IMG/VR virus record: IMGVR_UViG_3300013109_000059
Coordinates: 1-64,000 of that record
DNA length: 64,000 nt
Reading direction: 5' to 3' (one strand)
Source of the DNA: a virus
The notes below the pieces were generated by a model. It had not been told where the DNA came from, did not search any database, and saw only the letters and a list, made by a program, of their open reading frames with translations. Positions 1 through 9,878 of the stretch are shown here, piece by piece (position 1 is the first letter of the stretch; every line of letters begins with the position of its first letter). Position numbers and translations under genes: made by a program.

Positions 1-1441
1 CACCTGAACCACCAGCGGCGCCTGTACCATATCCTGATCCGCCACCGCCTCCACCAATTGCTGTAGCAATGCTTCCAAAAGAAGTGTTGCCACCATTACC
101 TGCTACACCATTTGTATGTGTAGAACCCGAGCCGCCACCGCCAATAGATATTACGTGAGCTCCTGTACTAATAGTATAATTTGTTGCTGTTAACATACCA
201 CCAGCACCACCGCCACCACCAATGTGGCTTCCTCCGCCACCTCCGCCTGCGACAACTAGGTAATCAATAGGACCTCCTGTTGTAACAGTAAATGTTCCTG
301 ATGATGTAAATGTGTGCATAGTATAACTTCCATATGTTGATGTAGTGCCACCCGATGCTGAACCACCCCATCCGCCATATAAATCTCCTTCGCCCTCTCC
401 TATATTACTCCAAATATTATTATTAGTTGTAGCATCGGTACAAACATAAGATTCACCAGAAGAAGAATTAATCCAAAGATGTCCTACTGCTGATGGGTTA
501 GCTGTTATAGTTGGGTCTGAAGATGATACTGTAGCATCTGTTAAACTAGCAAGTGTTGATGAACCTGATGATATACCTGTTAAGGCAGAACCATCTCCAG
601 TAAATGCTGTTGCACTTACGGTTCCTGATACAGTTACACCAGAAGCAGTTGTTTCAATTTTCTTAGAGTTGTCGTAATATAAATCTACAGAGCCATTTAC
701 ATCTGCTCTGATAAGAACTTCACTACTAGCTTCGTTTACTACATAAAAGTTACCATTAGTTCTCAATGCTAAATTACCAGTACCTTTATCTTTTATTATG
801 CTATCAGAACCATCATGATAAATATTAAAATCATCACCAGTACCCATTTGTATTATACCATTATCAGCAAGAATAATTTCATTAGCACCCATATTAAGAT
901 TGCCTGACATAGTTCCGCCAGTTGTCATTAATGCACCAGATGATGTTACATTTGCTGTATCAGTTACGTCTGCTAAAGTCTCAATAGTATCTAATTTATT
1001 CTTTAATGTATTTGTAAAGTTATTTTGAGTTAATCCGCCGTCACCTACTGAATATGTAGTATCTGTGTAATTACTAGCATGTATAGTACCTGCTGATGCT
1101 TGTGCCCAATCAACAATACCAGAAATATTAGTTAAAGCAGAACCATCTCCAACAAATGAAGTTGCTGTAACTGTACCTGCTGTAAGATTACCTTTAACAA
1201 GACTTAAATCTGTGGCATCAACACTATTAACTGAGGTTGATCCTAAACTAATTGAATTTATTAAAAGAAACTCATCTGTACTGCTATCTTTAACAAGACC
1301 TGCATATGATGTAGCTCCTATTTTACCTAAAAATCCAACATCAACCGCAGATGATCCGTCTTTGTTCAGTATAAGAAGTGGGTCAGTAAACCCAACCTCT
1401 GTACTTATTATGTTAGTTGATTGTATTCCTCTAAAAGCCAT
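1..1441 (-). CDS. Glycine-rich tail fibre or adhesin protein (C-terminus cut by window edge)
   Basis: The frame is open from an ATG at 1441 to the window start, so about 480 residues are visible and the C-terminus is missing. It begins MAFRGIQSTN, like the fibre gene at 5454. The body carries short fibre repeats of the type GDGSALTNISG and GDGSALTGISS. The last visible part is a glycine-rich region (VVAGGGGGGSHIGGGGGAGG) common in adhesive tips of marine phage fibres. An AAAGGAA ribosome site lies just before the ATG and a late-type promoter lies at 1465-1473. The role is inferred from composition and from the four fibre-like genes next to it. Receptor binding is likely but not shown. Confidence 0.7.
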   Translation of the reverse strand, partial: MAFRGIQSTNIISTEVGFTDPLLILNKDGSSAVDVGFLGKIGATSYAGLVKDSSTDEFLLINSISLGSTSVNSVDATDLSLVKGNLTAGTVTATSFVGDGSALTNISGIVDWAQASAGTIHASNYTDTTYSVGDGGLTQNNFTNTLKNKLDTIETLADVTDTANVTSSGALMTTGGTMSGNLNMGANEIILADNGIIQMGTGDDFNIYHDGSDSIIKDKGTGNLALRTNGNFYVVNEASSEVLIRADVNGSVDLYYDNSKKIETTASGVTVSGTVSATAFTGDGSALTGISSGSSTLASLTDATVSSSDPTITANPSAVGHLWINSSSGESYVCTDATTNNNIWSNIGEGEGDLYGGWGGSASGGTTSTYGSYTMHTFTSSGTFTVTTGGPIDYLVVAGGGGGGSHIGGGGGAGGMLTATNYTISTGAHVISIGGGGSGSTHTNGVAGNGGNTSFGSIATAIGGGGGGSGYGTGAAGGSG

Positions 1442-1464
1442 TTGCTATTCCTTTAATTATAATA

Positions 1465-1473
1465 GTATTTATC
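1465..1473 (-). promoter_or_regulatory. T4-type late promoter (GATAAATAC)
   Basis: Read on the minus strand the site is GATAAATAC. With T4 spacing the start would be about 1460, giving a leader of about 20 bases to the fibre gene start at 1441. It lies just downstream of a terminator, so it restarts transcription for this gene. Confidence 0.65.
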
Positions 1474-1483
1474 GAATAGCCAT

Positions 1484-1511
1484 AAAAAAGCAGGGTATTT
1501 CTACCCTGCTT
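1484..1511 (-). terminator. Intrinsic terminator after the S74 fibre gene
   Basis: On the minus strand a perfect stem, AAGCAGGGTA with TACCCTGCTT, encloses a GAAA tetraloop and runs into six T residues. It lies 22 bases past the stop codon at 1533. Confidence 0.88.
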
Positions 1512-1532
1512 GATTATTTTGTAATTAAATAA

Positions 1533-2807
1533 TTACTTAGCTTTAAGTTCTGCTACTTGTGCTGAAAGTTCTTTAACAGCTTCAATTAATAGACCTGTAA
1601 TGTTACCATAAGCAACACTCTTAAGTCCGTTAACGTCTGTATGAACCGCTTCTGGAAGTACTGCTTCAAGTTCATGAGCCACAACACCTGTTGAGGTTGA
1701 ACCATCTTCAATACGATCAAAAGTTACACCACGGATTGCTTCAACTCTACCTAATGCACCGTCAATTACTTGAATATTAGTTTTCAAGCTCTCATCGGAA
1801 TAAGCAGTAATGTCACCAGTTGCTGTGAAGCTACCAGTATATGAACCACTCATTAAGAACTCAGTACCACTTAACGTCATACCGTTGCCGGCTGTGTAAG
1901 TTGTATTTGCATCATTTGCATCTGCATAGTTTTGAGCCGCTGTTTGAGCCGCTGCAATTGCCGCTGTTACTGATGCCGCATAGTTTGCGTCGTCACCTAA
2001 TGCTGCCGCTAGTTCGTTCAACGTATCCAGTGTACCTGGAGCTGAATCTACTAGGTTAGCTACTGAAGTATCAGTGTAAGCATTTGCTGTTGTAACTGCG
2101 TCTGCTTCAGCTGTATCTGCGTAAGTTTGTGCAGAAGCTAACGTTGCCGCGTCGCCTGCTGCCCATGCAGTATTTTGTGCTGTAGCAAGAGCTGTATTAG
2201 CCGCTGCCGCTGTTGCTTCTGCCGCCGCTTGTGCCGCATTTGCTTTAGAAGTTGCATCTGCCGCCGCTGTAGCAATTGCGTCTGCTTCTGCAGTATCTGC
2301 ATAAGACTGTAACGAAGTTGTTTGAGCTGTATCAGCCGCTAACCACGCCGCATTAACTGCTAGGTCTGCGTTTGTTGCGAATGCCTGAGCATTTGCTTGA
2401 GCTGTATCTGCTTTGGTAGTTGCATCTGCCGCTGCTGTTGTAACAGTTGCCGCATCTCCCGACGTAATAGCTGCCGCATTAACAGCATCCGCCGCATCTA
2501 CGTATGTAGTTGCCGCTTTTGTGCCAATACTTGCAGTGATTGTTGCCGAAAAGTTTGCATCATCGCCTAGTGCTGCCGCAAGTTCGTTGAGTGTATCTAA
2601 CGTACCTGGAGCTGAATCTACTAAACTTGCAATCTCAGCATCGACATAACCTTTACTTGCACCATCGCTACTTGCTGTTGCCGCTGCAACATTTAGGATT
2701 TTATTACCATCCATATCAATTGTGCCGCCCATTGTCAAGTTAGCTAATAGCTCAGAAGCATCGTCAGTTTTAAAACCACCGTCAATTATAAATTTTCTTT
2801 GTGCCAT
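1533..2807 (-). CDS. Tail fibre/spike with C-terminal S74 intramolecular chaperone
   Basis: This 424-residue protein has a long Ala/Thr/Asp-rich shaft. A unit containing APGTLDTLNELAAALGDD occurs twice, once in the N-terminal third and once past the middle. The last 90 residues (from about 336) match a peptidase S74/endosialidase-type chaperone: YSDESLKTNI with the conserved Ser at about 337 and Lys five residues later, then GVVAHELEAVLPEAV and a terminal helix. In this family the chaperone trimerises the fibre and then cuts itself off at that serine. The gene follows the fibre gene at 2833-5454 by 25 bases and ends at a strong terminator. Confidence 0.85.
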   Translation of the reverse strand: MAQRKFIIDGGFKTDDASELLANLTMGGTIDMDGNKILNVAAATASSDGASKGYVDAEIASLVDSAPGTLDTLNELAAALGDDANFSATITASIGTKAATTYVDAADAVNAAAITSGDAATVTTAAADATTKADTAQANAQAFATNADLAVNAAWLAADTAQTTSLQSYADTAEADAIATAAADATSKANAAQAAAEATAAAANTALATAQNTAWAAGDAATLASAQTYADTAEADAVTTANAYTDTSVANLVDSAPGTLDTLNELAAALGDDANYAASVTAAIAAAQTAAQNYADANDANTTYTAGNGMTLSGTEFLMSGSYTGSFTATGDITAYSDESLKTNIQVIDGALGRVEAIRGVTFDRIEDGSTSTGVVAHELEAVLPEAVHTDVNGLKSVAYGNITGLLIEAVKELSAQVAELKAK

Positions 2808-2832
2808 TTTATTGACTCCTTCTTAATTTAGA

Positions 2833-5454
2833 TTACACATCAATGTAAGTTGCGATAACTTTCACTGTTGCTGATCCTGTTGTTGGTGTATACTGTAGTA
2901 GAACATCACTGCCCGACATAGTAACACTTGCATCACCAATTAAGTCTGCTCCGGTATAAACCATTGCGTACTCAGTGATGTATGCAGTCGTACCATCGTG
3001 TACAACTAATGCTTCTCTTGATTCGTAGTTACCTGCACCGTCGTCAACTTGCATGATATATTTTGCTGAACGGTATGTACCGCCTGCAAAAGTATCAATT
3101 GTAGTTGCACCTGTTACTGCAACGTCAGATCCTTGTACATACGCCTTAACGTCTGTGCCCGCGATTTGAGTTGATGTTACAGAACCTGCCTGTAATACTG
3201 GTACTGAAGCTACTGCTGGGTTAATTACAACCGCCTGCGTTCCTGTTGGAATGTTTGACGTAAATGTAATTGATGAACCAGTAATAGTATAGTGAGTTGT
3301 TGGATCTTGAATAACACCACCTACAAACACATAAGCATGGCTTTGTGAGCCTGTGAAGCCTAGTGCGTAAGTTGCTACTCCTGAACCGTTTATTACTACA
3401 CGATTCTGACTGCCCCAAACAACTACTGCTGGATCTACAAGTTCCATCGCTGTTGCGCCGGAATTAACTTGTAAAACGTAATCAGCTTTTGCTGTAAATG
3501 TATTATCAGTTACGTCAGTTAGCTCTAATAGAGCTGCCGCCGCATCACCAACTATCCATTCGCTGCCATCATGCTTTAAGAACTTACCTGAAGCTGCACC
3601 TGTTGTGTCAACATCTGCAAGATCTCCAACGCCTGCTAAAGCAATACGTGCATCTGCTACTGTGATTCCACGTGCAGTTGTCCAATATAAATTTGAAGCT
3701 TCTGCAACGTCGTCAGTATCTAATGCTGAGATTGTGTTGTTAATTGTTGTAACTTGACCATCTACGTATGTTTTGTTAGCCGCATCACCGCCTGCTGCCG
3801 GAGCTGCAAGACCTGTAATTGAGTTTGAACCCATTGCAATGTTGCCAGTCATTGTACCACCAGCTAAAGCTAGTTTCGTTGCTAGATTTGTTGTCATTGT
3901 ACCTGCGAAGTTAGCGTCATCATTTAATGATGCGGCTAGTTCGTTCAATGTATCTAGAGCCGCTGGTGCCGCGTCAATAACCGCTGCAACTTGAGCATCT
4001 ACATATGTTTCTGTAGCATATGAGTTTGTACCTAAGTACGATGCAACACGTGCATCTGTGTAGTATAAGTTACCTGAACCTTCTGTTAGGTCATCAGTAT
4101 CTTTTGTAGCAAGACGTGCATCAAAGTTAGCGTCTTTGTATGTTACTACACCGAACGCACCAGTAGTTGAGTTATAAGTTAAATCACCTGTTGCCGAAAG
4201 GGCACCACGTGCTAACGCCTCAATTGCTGAGTTTGTACGCTCTGTATAAGACATAACACCAGTTGTTGCATTATATGCCAACGAACCGGATGCACTTATT
4301 GAGCTACGTGCTCTTGCTGTTGTAAAGTACAAGTTTGTACCTTCACTTAAATCATCAGTATCTAATGCCGCAATACCCGCATTAAAGTCTGCTGTATCAA
4401 AGTGATCAGCTGTTGTAAATGATGAGCTTCCACCATCCCAAACGATTGTGTTACCGCCTGCGATTCCTGAAATATCAACATCTGAAAGATCACCAACCGA
4501 TGCTCCAGCAATAACTGCGTTTGCACGAGCATTTGTAAAGTATAAGTTGCTTGAACCTTCTGATAAATCGTCTGAATCAGCTGCTGCTAACTTTGTATCA
4601 AACGCCGCATTTGCACGAGCGTCTGTGTAGTATAGGTTTGTTGAACCTTCTGATAAATCATCAGTGTCAGCCGCTGCAATTGCTGTATTGAAACGTGCTT
4701 GTGTCCAATATAGGTTGCTTGAACCTTCTGATAAATCGTCAGTGTCGTGGTTAGCAATTGATGAAACTGTACCAGTTACTGTACCAGTTATGCTACCAAG
4801 AAATGAACCTGATGTGTATAGGTTTTCTGCACCTATTGACCATCTGTCATTTGTTTCGTCCCAGATAAACGACTTGTCGCCATCTGATCCACGCTCAACT
4901 GTAATACCTGCGTCTATTGTACCCGTTGTTGCGTCTTTGTTTAATACAAGGATGTTATCAGAAATTTCAACTGTAGTTGAGTTAACTGATGTAGTTGTAC
5001 CTTGAACTGTTAAGTCACCACCAACAATCATGTTACCAGAAGTTGTCACGGTAGCTGATGTGATGTCATCTGTTGTTAATGTACCGTCAACTGCTACGTT
5101 GTTAAACGTAACGTTGTCTGTAGTAGCAACAGCCTGACCAATTGAGATAGCTCCACCTGCAACAGCAACACCTGTGCCGCCTGTTACATAGCCGTCTACT
5201 GAAGTACGCACACGTGCGTCTGTAAAGTAAACATTGGTAGAACCTTCACTTAAATTATCAGTATCATAAGAACCAATTAGATTAGCTGAGGTGATTTTTT
5301 TCAAAGCACCGTTTGCTGAATCATGAACCATTAATTCGTCTGCTCCAATAAGTGATGTAACAGCTGAGTGGCCTGAAACTGCTGTAACGTCTAGCTTGGC
5401 TGTGATAACTGCCTGATCCGCAAGAGCAGGAGTTTTAATTTGTCTAAAAGCCAT
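2833..5454 (-). CDS. Large repeat-rich tail fibre protein
   Basis: The protein has 873 residues from the ATG at 5454 (MAFRQIKTPALADQ), which has GGAG seven bases upstream. A longer reading from an upstream TTG is unlikely because it would cover that ribosome site. Seven copies of a unit like DTDDLSEGSTNLYYTDARA occur through the protein, a repeat widespread in marine phage fibres. A block containing LDTLNELAASLNDDANF is shared with the S74 fibre. The C-terminus is beta-rich with no chaperone signature. The likely role is a structural fibre shaft. The leader upstream holds three hairpins. Confidence 0.75.
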   Translation of the reverse strand: MAFRQIKTPALADQAVITAKLDVTAVSGHSAVTSLIGADELMVHDSANGALKKITSANLIGSYDTDNLSEGSTNVYFTDARVRTSVDGYVTGGTGVAVAGGAISIGQAVATTDNVTFNNVAVDGTLTTDDITSATVTTSGNMIVGGDLTVQGTTTSVNSTTVEISDNILVLNKDATTGTIDAGITVERGSDGDKSFIWDETNDRWSIGAENLYTSGSFLGSITGTVTGTVSSIANHDTDDLSEGSSNLYWTQARFNTAIAAADTDDLSEGSTNLYYTDARANAAFDTKLAAADSDDLSEGSSNLYFTNARANAVIAGASVGDLSDVDISGIAGGNTIVWDGGSSSFTTADHFDTADFNAGIAALDTDDLSEGTNLYFTTARARSSISASGSLAYNATTGVMSYTERTNSAIEALARGALSATGDLTYNSTTGAFGVVTYKDANFDARLATKDTDDLTEGSGNLYYTDARVASYLGTNSYATETYVDAQVAAVIDAAPAALDTLNELAASLNDDANFAGTMTTNLATKLALAGGTMTGNIAMGSNSITGLAAPAAGGDAANKTYVDGQVTTINNTISALDTDDVAEASNLYWTTARGITVADARIALAGVGDLADVDTTGAASGKFLKHDGSEWIVGDAAAALLELTDVTDNTFTAKADYVLQVNSGATAMELVDPAVVVWGSQNRVVINGSGVATYALGFTGSQSHAYVFVGGVIQDPTTHYTITGSSITFTSNIPTGTQAVVINPAVASVPVLQAGSVTSTQIAGTDVKAYVQGSDVAVTGATTIDTFAGGTYRSAKYIMQVDDGAGNYESREALVVHDGTTAYITEYAMVYTGADLIGDASVTMSGSDVLLQYTPTTGSATVKVIATYIDV

Positions 5455-5509
5455 ATAGATTTCTCCAATCAAATATATTTGATTTCCCTATAATCTATAT
5501 AAGGAAAAG

Positions 5510-5611
5510 GTTAAGTGTGGTATATGAACTCCACATTTAACACTACGCAAGTATGAGTAAAATTCTTTTCTTATAAACATACTTACGTTACACAGGTCGT
5601 AAAACCTTGTG
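5510..5611 (-). other. Three consecutive hairpins in a fibre-gene leader
   Basis: The gap between fibre genes (5455-5680) holds three stem-loops: 5510-5520 with 5531-5541 (GTTAAGTGTGG/CCACATTTAAC), 5546-5555 with 5578-5587 (CGCAAGTATG/CATACTTACG) and 5591-5596 with 5605-5611. They lie between a late-promoter-like site and the gene start at 5454. They could form a structured leader or an RNA processing or termination region. The function is unknown. Confidence 0.45.
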
Positions 5612-5616
5612 CAAGT

Positions 5617-5624
5617 GTATTTAC
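5617..5624 (-). promoter_or_regulatory. Possible late promoter (GTAAATAC)
   Basis: The minus-strand sequence AGGTAAATACAC resembles the late element, with GTAAATAC in place of ATAAATAC or CTAAATAC. It is the only such match in the gap upstream of the 873-residue fibre gene. It would give a leader of about 150 bases containing the three hairpins. Confidence 0.35.
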
Positions 5625-5664
5625 CTATATTTGAGTGGAATTAACTTATTTGAGAACTAGGATT

Positions 5665-5696
5665 TTAAAAAAATATTTCCCTAGATTGGGAAATAT
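5665..5696 (-). terminator. Intrinsic terminator overlapping a stop codon
   Basis: On the minus strand a perfect 9-bp stem, ATATTTCCC with GGGAAATAT, is followed by seven T residues. The TAG stop of the fibre-like gene ending at 5681 lies at the end of the loop, so the last sense codons form the 5' arm. Confidence 0.85.
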
Positions 5697-7225
5697 CTAA
5701 AGTCAACTGTAGCACTATTTGCTGGTGCAGTTGACATTGTTAGTGTCGAGCCTAGTATACTATATTCTGATGGTTGCAATATTAATCCATCGACTATAAC
5801 TAACATACTATGAACAGTATGTCCTGATTGTATAGTATATTGTGTAGTACTATTGTTTCCGGTATACTGGTCACTAGTATATATCAAATCTAAGTGTTGG
5901 TTTTCTACAGAGTTATTTACTAAACTTACATTTGTTGCATTCGGATATCTATACTTAACATATATGTTATCATCAATAGCAGGAGTTTCATTAAATGTTA
6001 ATGTAGTTCCGGCTAATGAATAAATGCTTGGACGTTGCAAAACGTCATTTACATAAACGTCAATTGATTCTTCATCTGCTGGTGAATCTGTTAATGTAAA
6101 GTCTACAGTTGATCCATCACCTGTAAAGTCTTGAGAAGTAGGAATAGAGTTAGATGTAATACTATTATTTGTAAATGAGAAGTTACCATTACCATCTGTT
6201 TGTAATACTTGTCCAACTGTACCATCAGCTATGCCAAGGTCTAATAAATCACTAATATCACTAGCAATTGTTATACCTTGTGAACCTGGAGTAGTAACCG
6301 GAGTAATTGTAATGTTATTACCAGCACGTATATCAATTTCATCAACACCTGACGCAACAATATCAGTTGGTGTTGTATCTGTTGCAGTATCATAGACATG
6401 CCACGTTTTAAATGTTGACTCAAGTTTTACTGTTACTGTACCGTCTGCATTGTCTGTAAGTGCAAACCCACCGTCTACGTCAAATTTTAATCCTGTTACA
6501 TTTGATACTGATACATTTGATACTGGGTCATTAATTTCACTAACTGTAAGTTGTTGAGCTACTAAGGCCGCGTTTGTTGCTAAGTCTGCCGTCTGGAATG
6601 ACGAAACAATTTCTGTTAATGAATCTAATGTTGCTGGATCTGTATTTGATAGTATGTCATCTATTTGCGATTGTAAGTTGCTTATAGCACTACTTGAACT
6701 TACTCCAAATAGTCCAGTATATGTAGCACCTGTAATATAAACACTTTTACCAGTAAAGTTTACACCATTAGGTAAGTTATCACCAATAAAGTTTAATACA
6801 CCACTTTGATAATCAAAGAACCATTCGTCGTTGTTACCACTACCAGTAGTAAATACTTTGTTGCTTAAACTTTCAGCACCTGCTGAATCACCAGCAGTGT
6901 GAATATAAACATTTACTAAGTAAGTACTACCAAATTCTGTTGGAATCCAATCTGTAAGTCCTGTTTTCCAAGTTCTATTAGTTGATGCTGTAATATCTGC
7001 TGTTGCTTCTACTGCTGTTTGTAAAGTTACTACACCACTTGTTGTTCCAGGTTTTACTGCTGGAATATTACCTGCTTCAGCCCAAACTTTATCACCACGT
7101 AATAAAAGTGGACTTGGTATGCTTTCATTAGCCGCTAATTTATTAAAAACTGTATCTGTTTTAGAAGCGCCGAAACCGACCTTCTTAAATAAATAATCTA
7201 ATTTTTGATTATCAGAGATTGCCAT
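5681..7225 (-). CDS. Virion structural protein, fibre-associated
   Basis: The protein has 514 residues. It opens with a helical segment (MAISDNQKLDYLFKKVGFG), has Thr/Ser-rich beta regions in the middle, and ends in two similar units: one with DFTGDGSTVDFTLTDSP..DVYVNDVLQ and a second with YTGNNSTTQYTIQSG..VIVDGLILQPS. A related unit occurs inside the 3464-residue protein at 36361. The ATG overlaps the stop of the upstream gene (TAATG), indicating translational coupling. Similar proteins occur in T4-like marine phages, but the exact position in the particle is unknown. Its stop codon lies within a terminator hairpin. Confidence 0.6.
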   Translation of the reverse strand: MAISDNQKLDYLFKKVGFGASKTDTVFNKLAANESIPSPLLLRGDKVWAEAGNIPAVKPGTTSGVVTLQTAVEATADITASTNRTWKTGLTDWIPTEFGSTYLVNVYIHTAGDSAGAESLSNKVFTTGSGNNDEWFFDYQSGVLNFIGDNLPNGVNFTGKSVYITGATYTGLFGVSSSSAISNLQSQIDDILSNTDPATLDSLTEIVSSFQTADLATNAALVAQQLTVSEINDPVSNVSVSNVTGLKFDVDGGFALTDNADGTVTVKLESTFKTWHVYDTATDTTPTDIVASGVDEIDIRAGNNITITPVTTPGSQGITIASDISDLLDLGIADGTVGQVLQTDGNGNFSFTNNSITSNSIPTSQDFTGDGSTVDFTLTDSPADEESIDVYVNDVLQRPSIYSLAGTTLTFNETPAIDDNIYVKYRYPNATNVSLVNNSVENQHLDLIYTSDQYTGNNSTTQYTIQSGHTVHSMLVIVDGLILQPSEYSILGSTLTMSTAPANSATVDFRYFPI

Positions 7226-9813
7226 TAACTAGCCTCTCCTATTGATAGCCCTGTAATTTCTTTACCGGCTGATAGTGCAATTCTAACTAATACAACATTA
7301 TCAGTTGCATTACTCATATTCTCACTACCTAATGTCATTGTATAACTTGAATTAATACTTGAACCTGTTGGAACAACGTCTGCACCTGTTAATGCACAAC
7401 CGTTTGATCCATTACCACCGTTACCTGTATCACTACCTGGTACGCCAGCACCTGCATATTGAGATGTACATTCAAGCCAACCGTTTAAACCACTAGCACT
7501 ATCAATAGCAGTGCCTGGTGCCGCTATCCACATACCTGCTATACCATTTGAATTAATATCTATATCAAAGTTAGCAACAACTTGTCTGCGGAATGCAAAT
7601 GTAAAATATTGTGTTCCTGTATCTGCACTTCTATTTGGCCCTACTGGCAAATAGCCAGTTGATAAATCTGTTACAAAATGTTTTATATCTCCCCATCTAG
7701 TAGTTGCTTCTTGTGTTCCTTCAACTGCAACTGCTCCATTAAATAAACTGTTTGTATAAAAATTAGTACTACTAGTATACGAAGGTGTGTCTGTTGTTTC
7801 TGAAAGGAAGTCTGAAATTCTTTTACCGTCATCTGTGTAAGTACCATTTCCTAAACTATTTGCAACTAATATATCTTCTTCATCTATACCACTTGGACTT
7901 GCTGTATGTACTTGAATTAGTGTTGTATTATCTACATCAAATGAACCTGATCCATTTGAGTTTTTTGCTCTCATTTTAATTGACTGAATTGATCTTCTTG
8001 AACTTGTTGTAATTGGTAGAGTTAATGCTGTTATTGCATATGGTGTTCCTACGCCTGTGTCAGCAATTGGGGTTCCACTACTAAGCATAGTTGACGCACC
8101 ATCTATATTGCTGTATGTAAAATCTAAATTATTAATAACATCGCCACTTGTACCTTCTTGGTTTATTGCACCTTCAACTTCAACTGGACTTGATGTGTTT
8201 TGATATGTTTGTCCTACAAAATTTTCTACTGTACTTCCTGTAAGAGTTAAACTAGGTGAACCTGTATTATAATATGGTATACCTGAAATAAATCTAAAAG
8301 TTCCTGGAACGTTTTCTGTAATAGTTCCAATTACACTAGTAGGTGTTGCTGTTAATGTATCTTTAACAAACTCAACAGTATTAGTTGCACCTGTTGTACT
8401 ATGATTTAACTGCATACTGTTTACACCATTGCTTATACCTGAAGCTGATGTTGATACTTTTGCTTTAAATCCTTTGTATAATCCTGGGTGGTATATGCTA
8501 TTTGCAAAACTTGTACTTGTTCCACCTGCATTTAATAAATTATAATCTTCTTCATCAGTTACTGTTAAACTAGCATTTGATCCAGTTTCATTACCACTAG
8601 TAAATGCTATGCTACCGTCTACTGCATTATTAACTTTTGCTTCTAATGTTCCTGCATCAGCATCATATGCATATGAAGTAATTACATCACTCTCAATATT
8701 ACCTGCTGTTGCTGTTACCCTTTTAACACTGCTACCAGCAGTTAAACTAGTACCTGGAGTATTATCTGTGAAACTTGCCGCTAAGTATGGAGATGATCCT
8801 GTTGTATCACTAAATGATAATGTTTTAGCACTTAACCCATTGGGTGCAGTTGGCGAACTAGCATAAACTTTTAACTGTTTTGTAGTTGAATCGGGAATAG
8901 AGGAAGGTAATGCTGTACTATGCGTTAGCAAAGTTAATGTAACTGTATCCCTAGATGTTCCTGATGATGTACTTGGAGCCCATGTATGCAATAATCTTGC
9001 ACCATTGACTCCTCCATCTGCAGAATCACTAGCAATGTTATCAACAGATGAGCCATCACCCCAATCCATTGAATATGTTACATCTGCACTACTTGTGTTA
9101 GTAGTATCGTTTTCTAAGTATAAATTATCACCTTCAACAACATACAAATTGTTGCCTGTTAATGCTGATCCGCCTGTTGCATTTCTATACAACTCCATAA
9201 CTGCGTTTGGATCACTTGTAAAAATAGTAATGTAGTCTTGCCTTAATTTACTTGATGTTGAGCCTGTTCCTACACCTGCATTGTTAAATGCAGTAACAGT
9301 AACATCAAATGGGCTACCTGAGTTGGTAGCGTAAGTATGTGAGGGAGTAGAATCGGAAGTAGCTGTAGTTGAATTGCCATCACCCCAATCTACGGTATAT
9401 CTATTAGGGTTTCCTGTTGCAGTAATAGTAAGAGTAGTATTAAGTCCTGCACCACCTGTTGTAGGATTAGCGGTAAAATCCACACCTTTAACAAATGTAC
9501 TATTTTGTACATTTAACATTGCTTCATTTAAGTCGTCAATAGCATCACCTACTGTCGTACTTTGAAGCCATCCTTCAATTGCGCCATCTGTCCAACTACT
9601 ATCTGAACTTACGCCCAATGTTAAATCAATGGCACTGCTACCACTGTTTGCTTCGAGGTATGATTTTGTTACAAGGTCTTGTGCATCTACTGGGTCTGAT
9701 GCGTTTTTAACAATCTTTGCCGAAACATCGATGTTACTTGCCGCACCTGCGTCCAGTATTAAGTCAGATTCAGATTTGATCTTATCTGCACTATGATTTA
9801 TATTAATAGCCAA
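7225..9813 (-). CDS. Large virion protein with PKD-like domains
   Basis: This protein has 862 residues. Near residues 120-200 it has a PKD-type Ig-like fold with YTVDWGDGNSTT and later SHTYATNSG. A second copy follows (SMDWGDGSSVD, then LLHTWAPS). The WGDG motif is the hallmark of PKD domains, which mediate protein or carbohydrate contacts on surfaces. The rest is Ser/Thr/Gly-rich beta sequence ending in a domain with WIAAPGTAIDSASGLNGWLEC. It sits between two fibre-like genes in the same operon. A fibre or adhesin role is inferred. No enzymatic motif was seen. Confidence 0.6.
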   Translation of the reverse strand: MAININHSADKIKSESDLILDAGAASNIDVSAKIVKNASDPVDAQDLVTKSYLEANSGSSAIDLTLGVSSDSSWTDGAIEGWLQSTTVGDAIDDLNEAMLNVQNSTFVKGVDFTANPTTGGAGLNTTLTITATGNPNRYTVDWGDGNSTTATSDSTPSHTYATNSGSPFDVTVTAFNNAGVGTGSTSSKLRQDYITIFTSDPNAVMELYRNATGGSALTGNNLYVVEGDNLYLENDTTNTSSADVTYSMDWGDGSSVDNIASDSADGGVNGARLLHTWAPSTSSGTSRDTVTLTLLTHSTALPSSIPDSTTKQLKVYASSPTAPNGLSAKTLSFSDTTGSSPYLAASFTDNTPGTSLTAGSSVKRVTATAGNIESDVITSYAYDADAGTLEAKVNNAVDGSIAFTSGNETGSNASLTVTDEEDYNLLNAGGTSTSFANSIYHPGLYKGFKAKVSTSASGISNGVNSMQLNHSTTGATNTVEFVKDTLTATPTSVIGTITENVPGTFRFISGIPYYNTGSPSLTLTGSTVENFVGQTYQNTSSPVEVEGAINQEGTSGDVINNLDFTYSNIDGASTMLSSGTPIADTGVGTPYAITALTLPITTSSRRSIQSIKMRAKNSNGSGSFDVDNTTLIQVHTASPSGIDEEDILVANSLGNGTYTDDGKRISDFLSETTDTPSYTSSTNFYTNSLFNGAVAVEGTQEATTRWGDIKHFVTDLSTGYLPVGPNRSADTGTQYFTFAFRRQVVANFDIDINSNGIAGMWIAAPGTAIDSASGLNGWLECTSQYAGAGVPGSDTGNGGNGSNGCALTGADVVPTGSSINSSYTMTLGSENMSNATDNVVLVRIALSAGKEITGLSIGEAS

Positions 9814-9878
9814 CTTCTATTCCTCACAATTTCGCCGCTCTTGCGTTTTTGTTTCTATTATTCTTTACTAACGTTGCT

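Noticed and set aside
1212-1532. 106-residue plus-strand frame over the fibre gene start and terminator
   Set aside because: It crosses a late promoter, a start codon and a terminator of minus-strand genes and has no sensible protein features.
4060-4760. Regularly spaced DNA repeats resembling a CRISPR array
   Set aside because: Copies are imperfect, in frame, and encode the DTDDLSEGS protein repeat of a fibre gene.
5455-5472. Upstream TTG start extending the large fibre gene by six residues
   Set aside because: It would overlap the GGAG ribosome site of the ATG at 5454, and the MAFR start matches that of the fibre gene at 1441.
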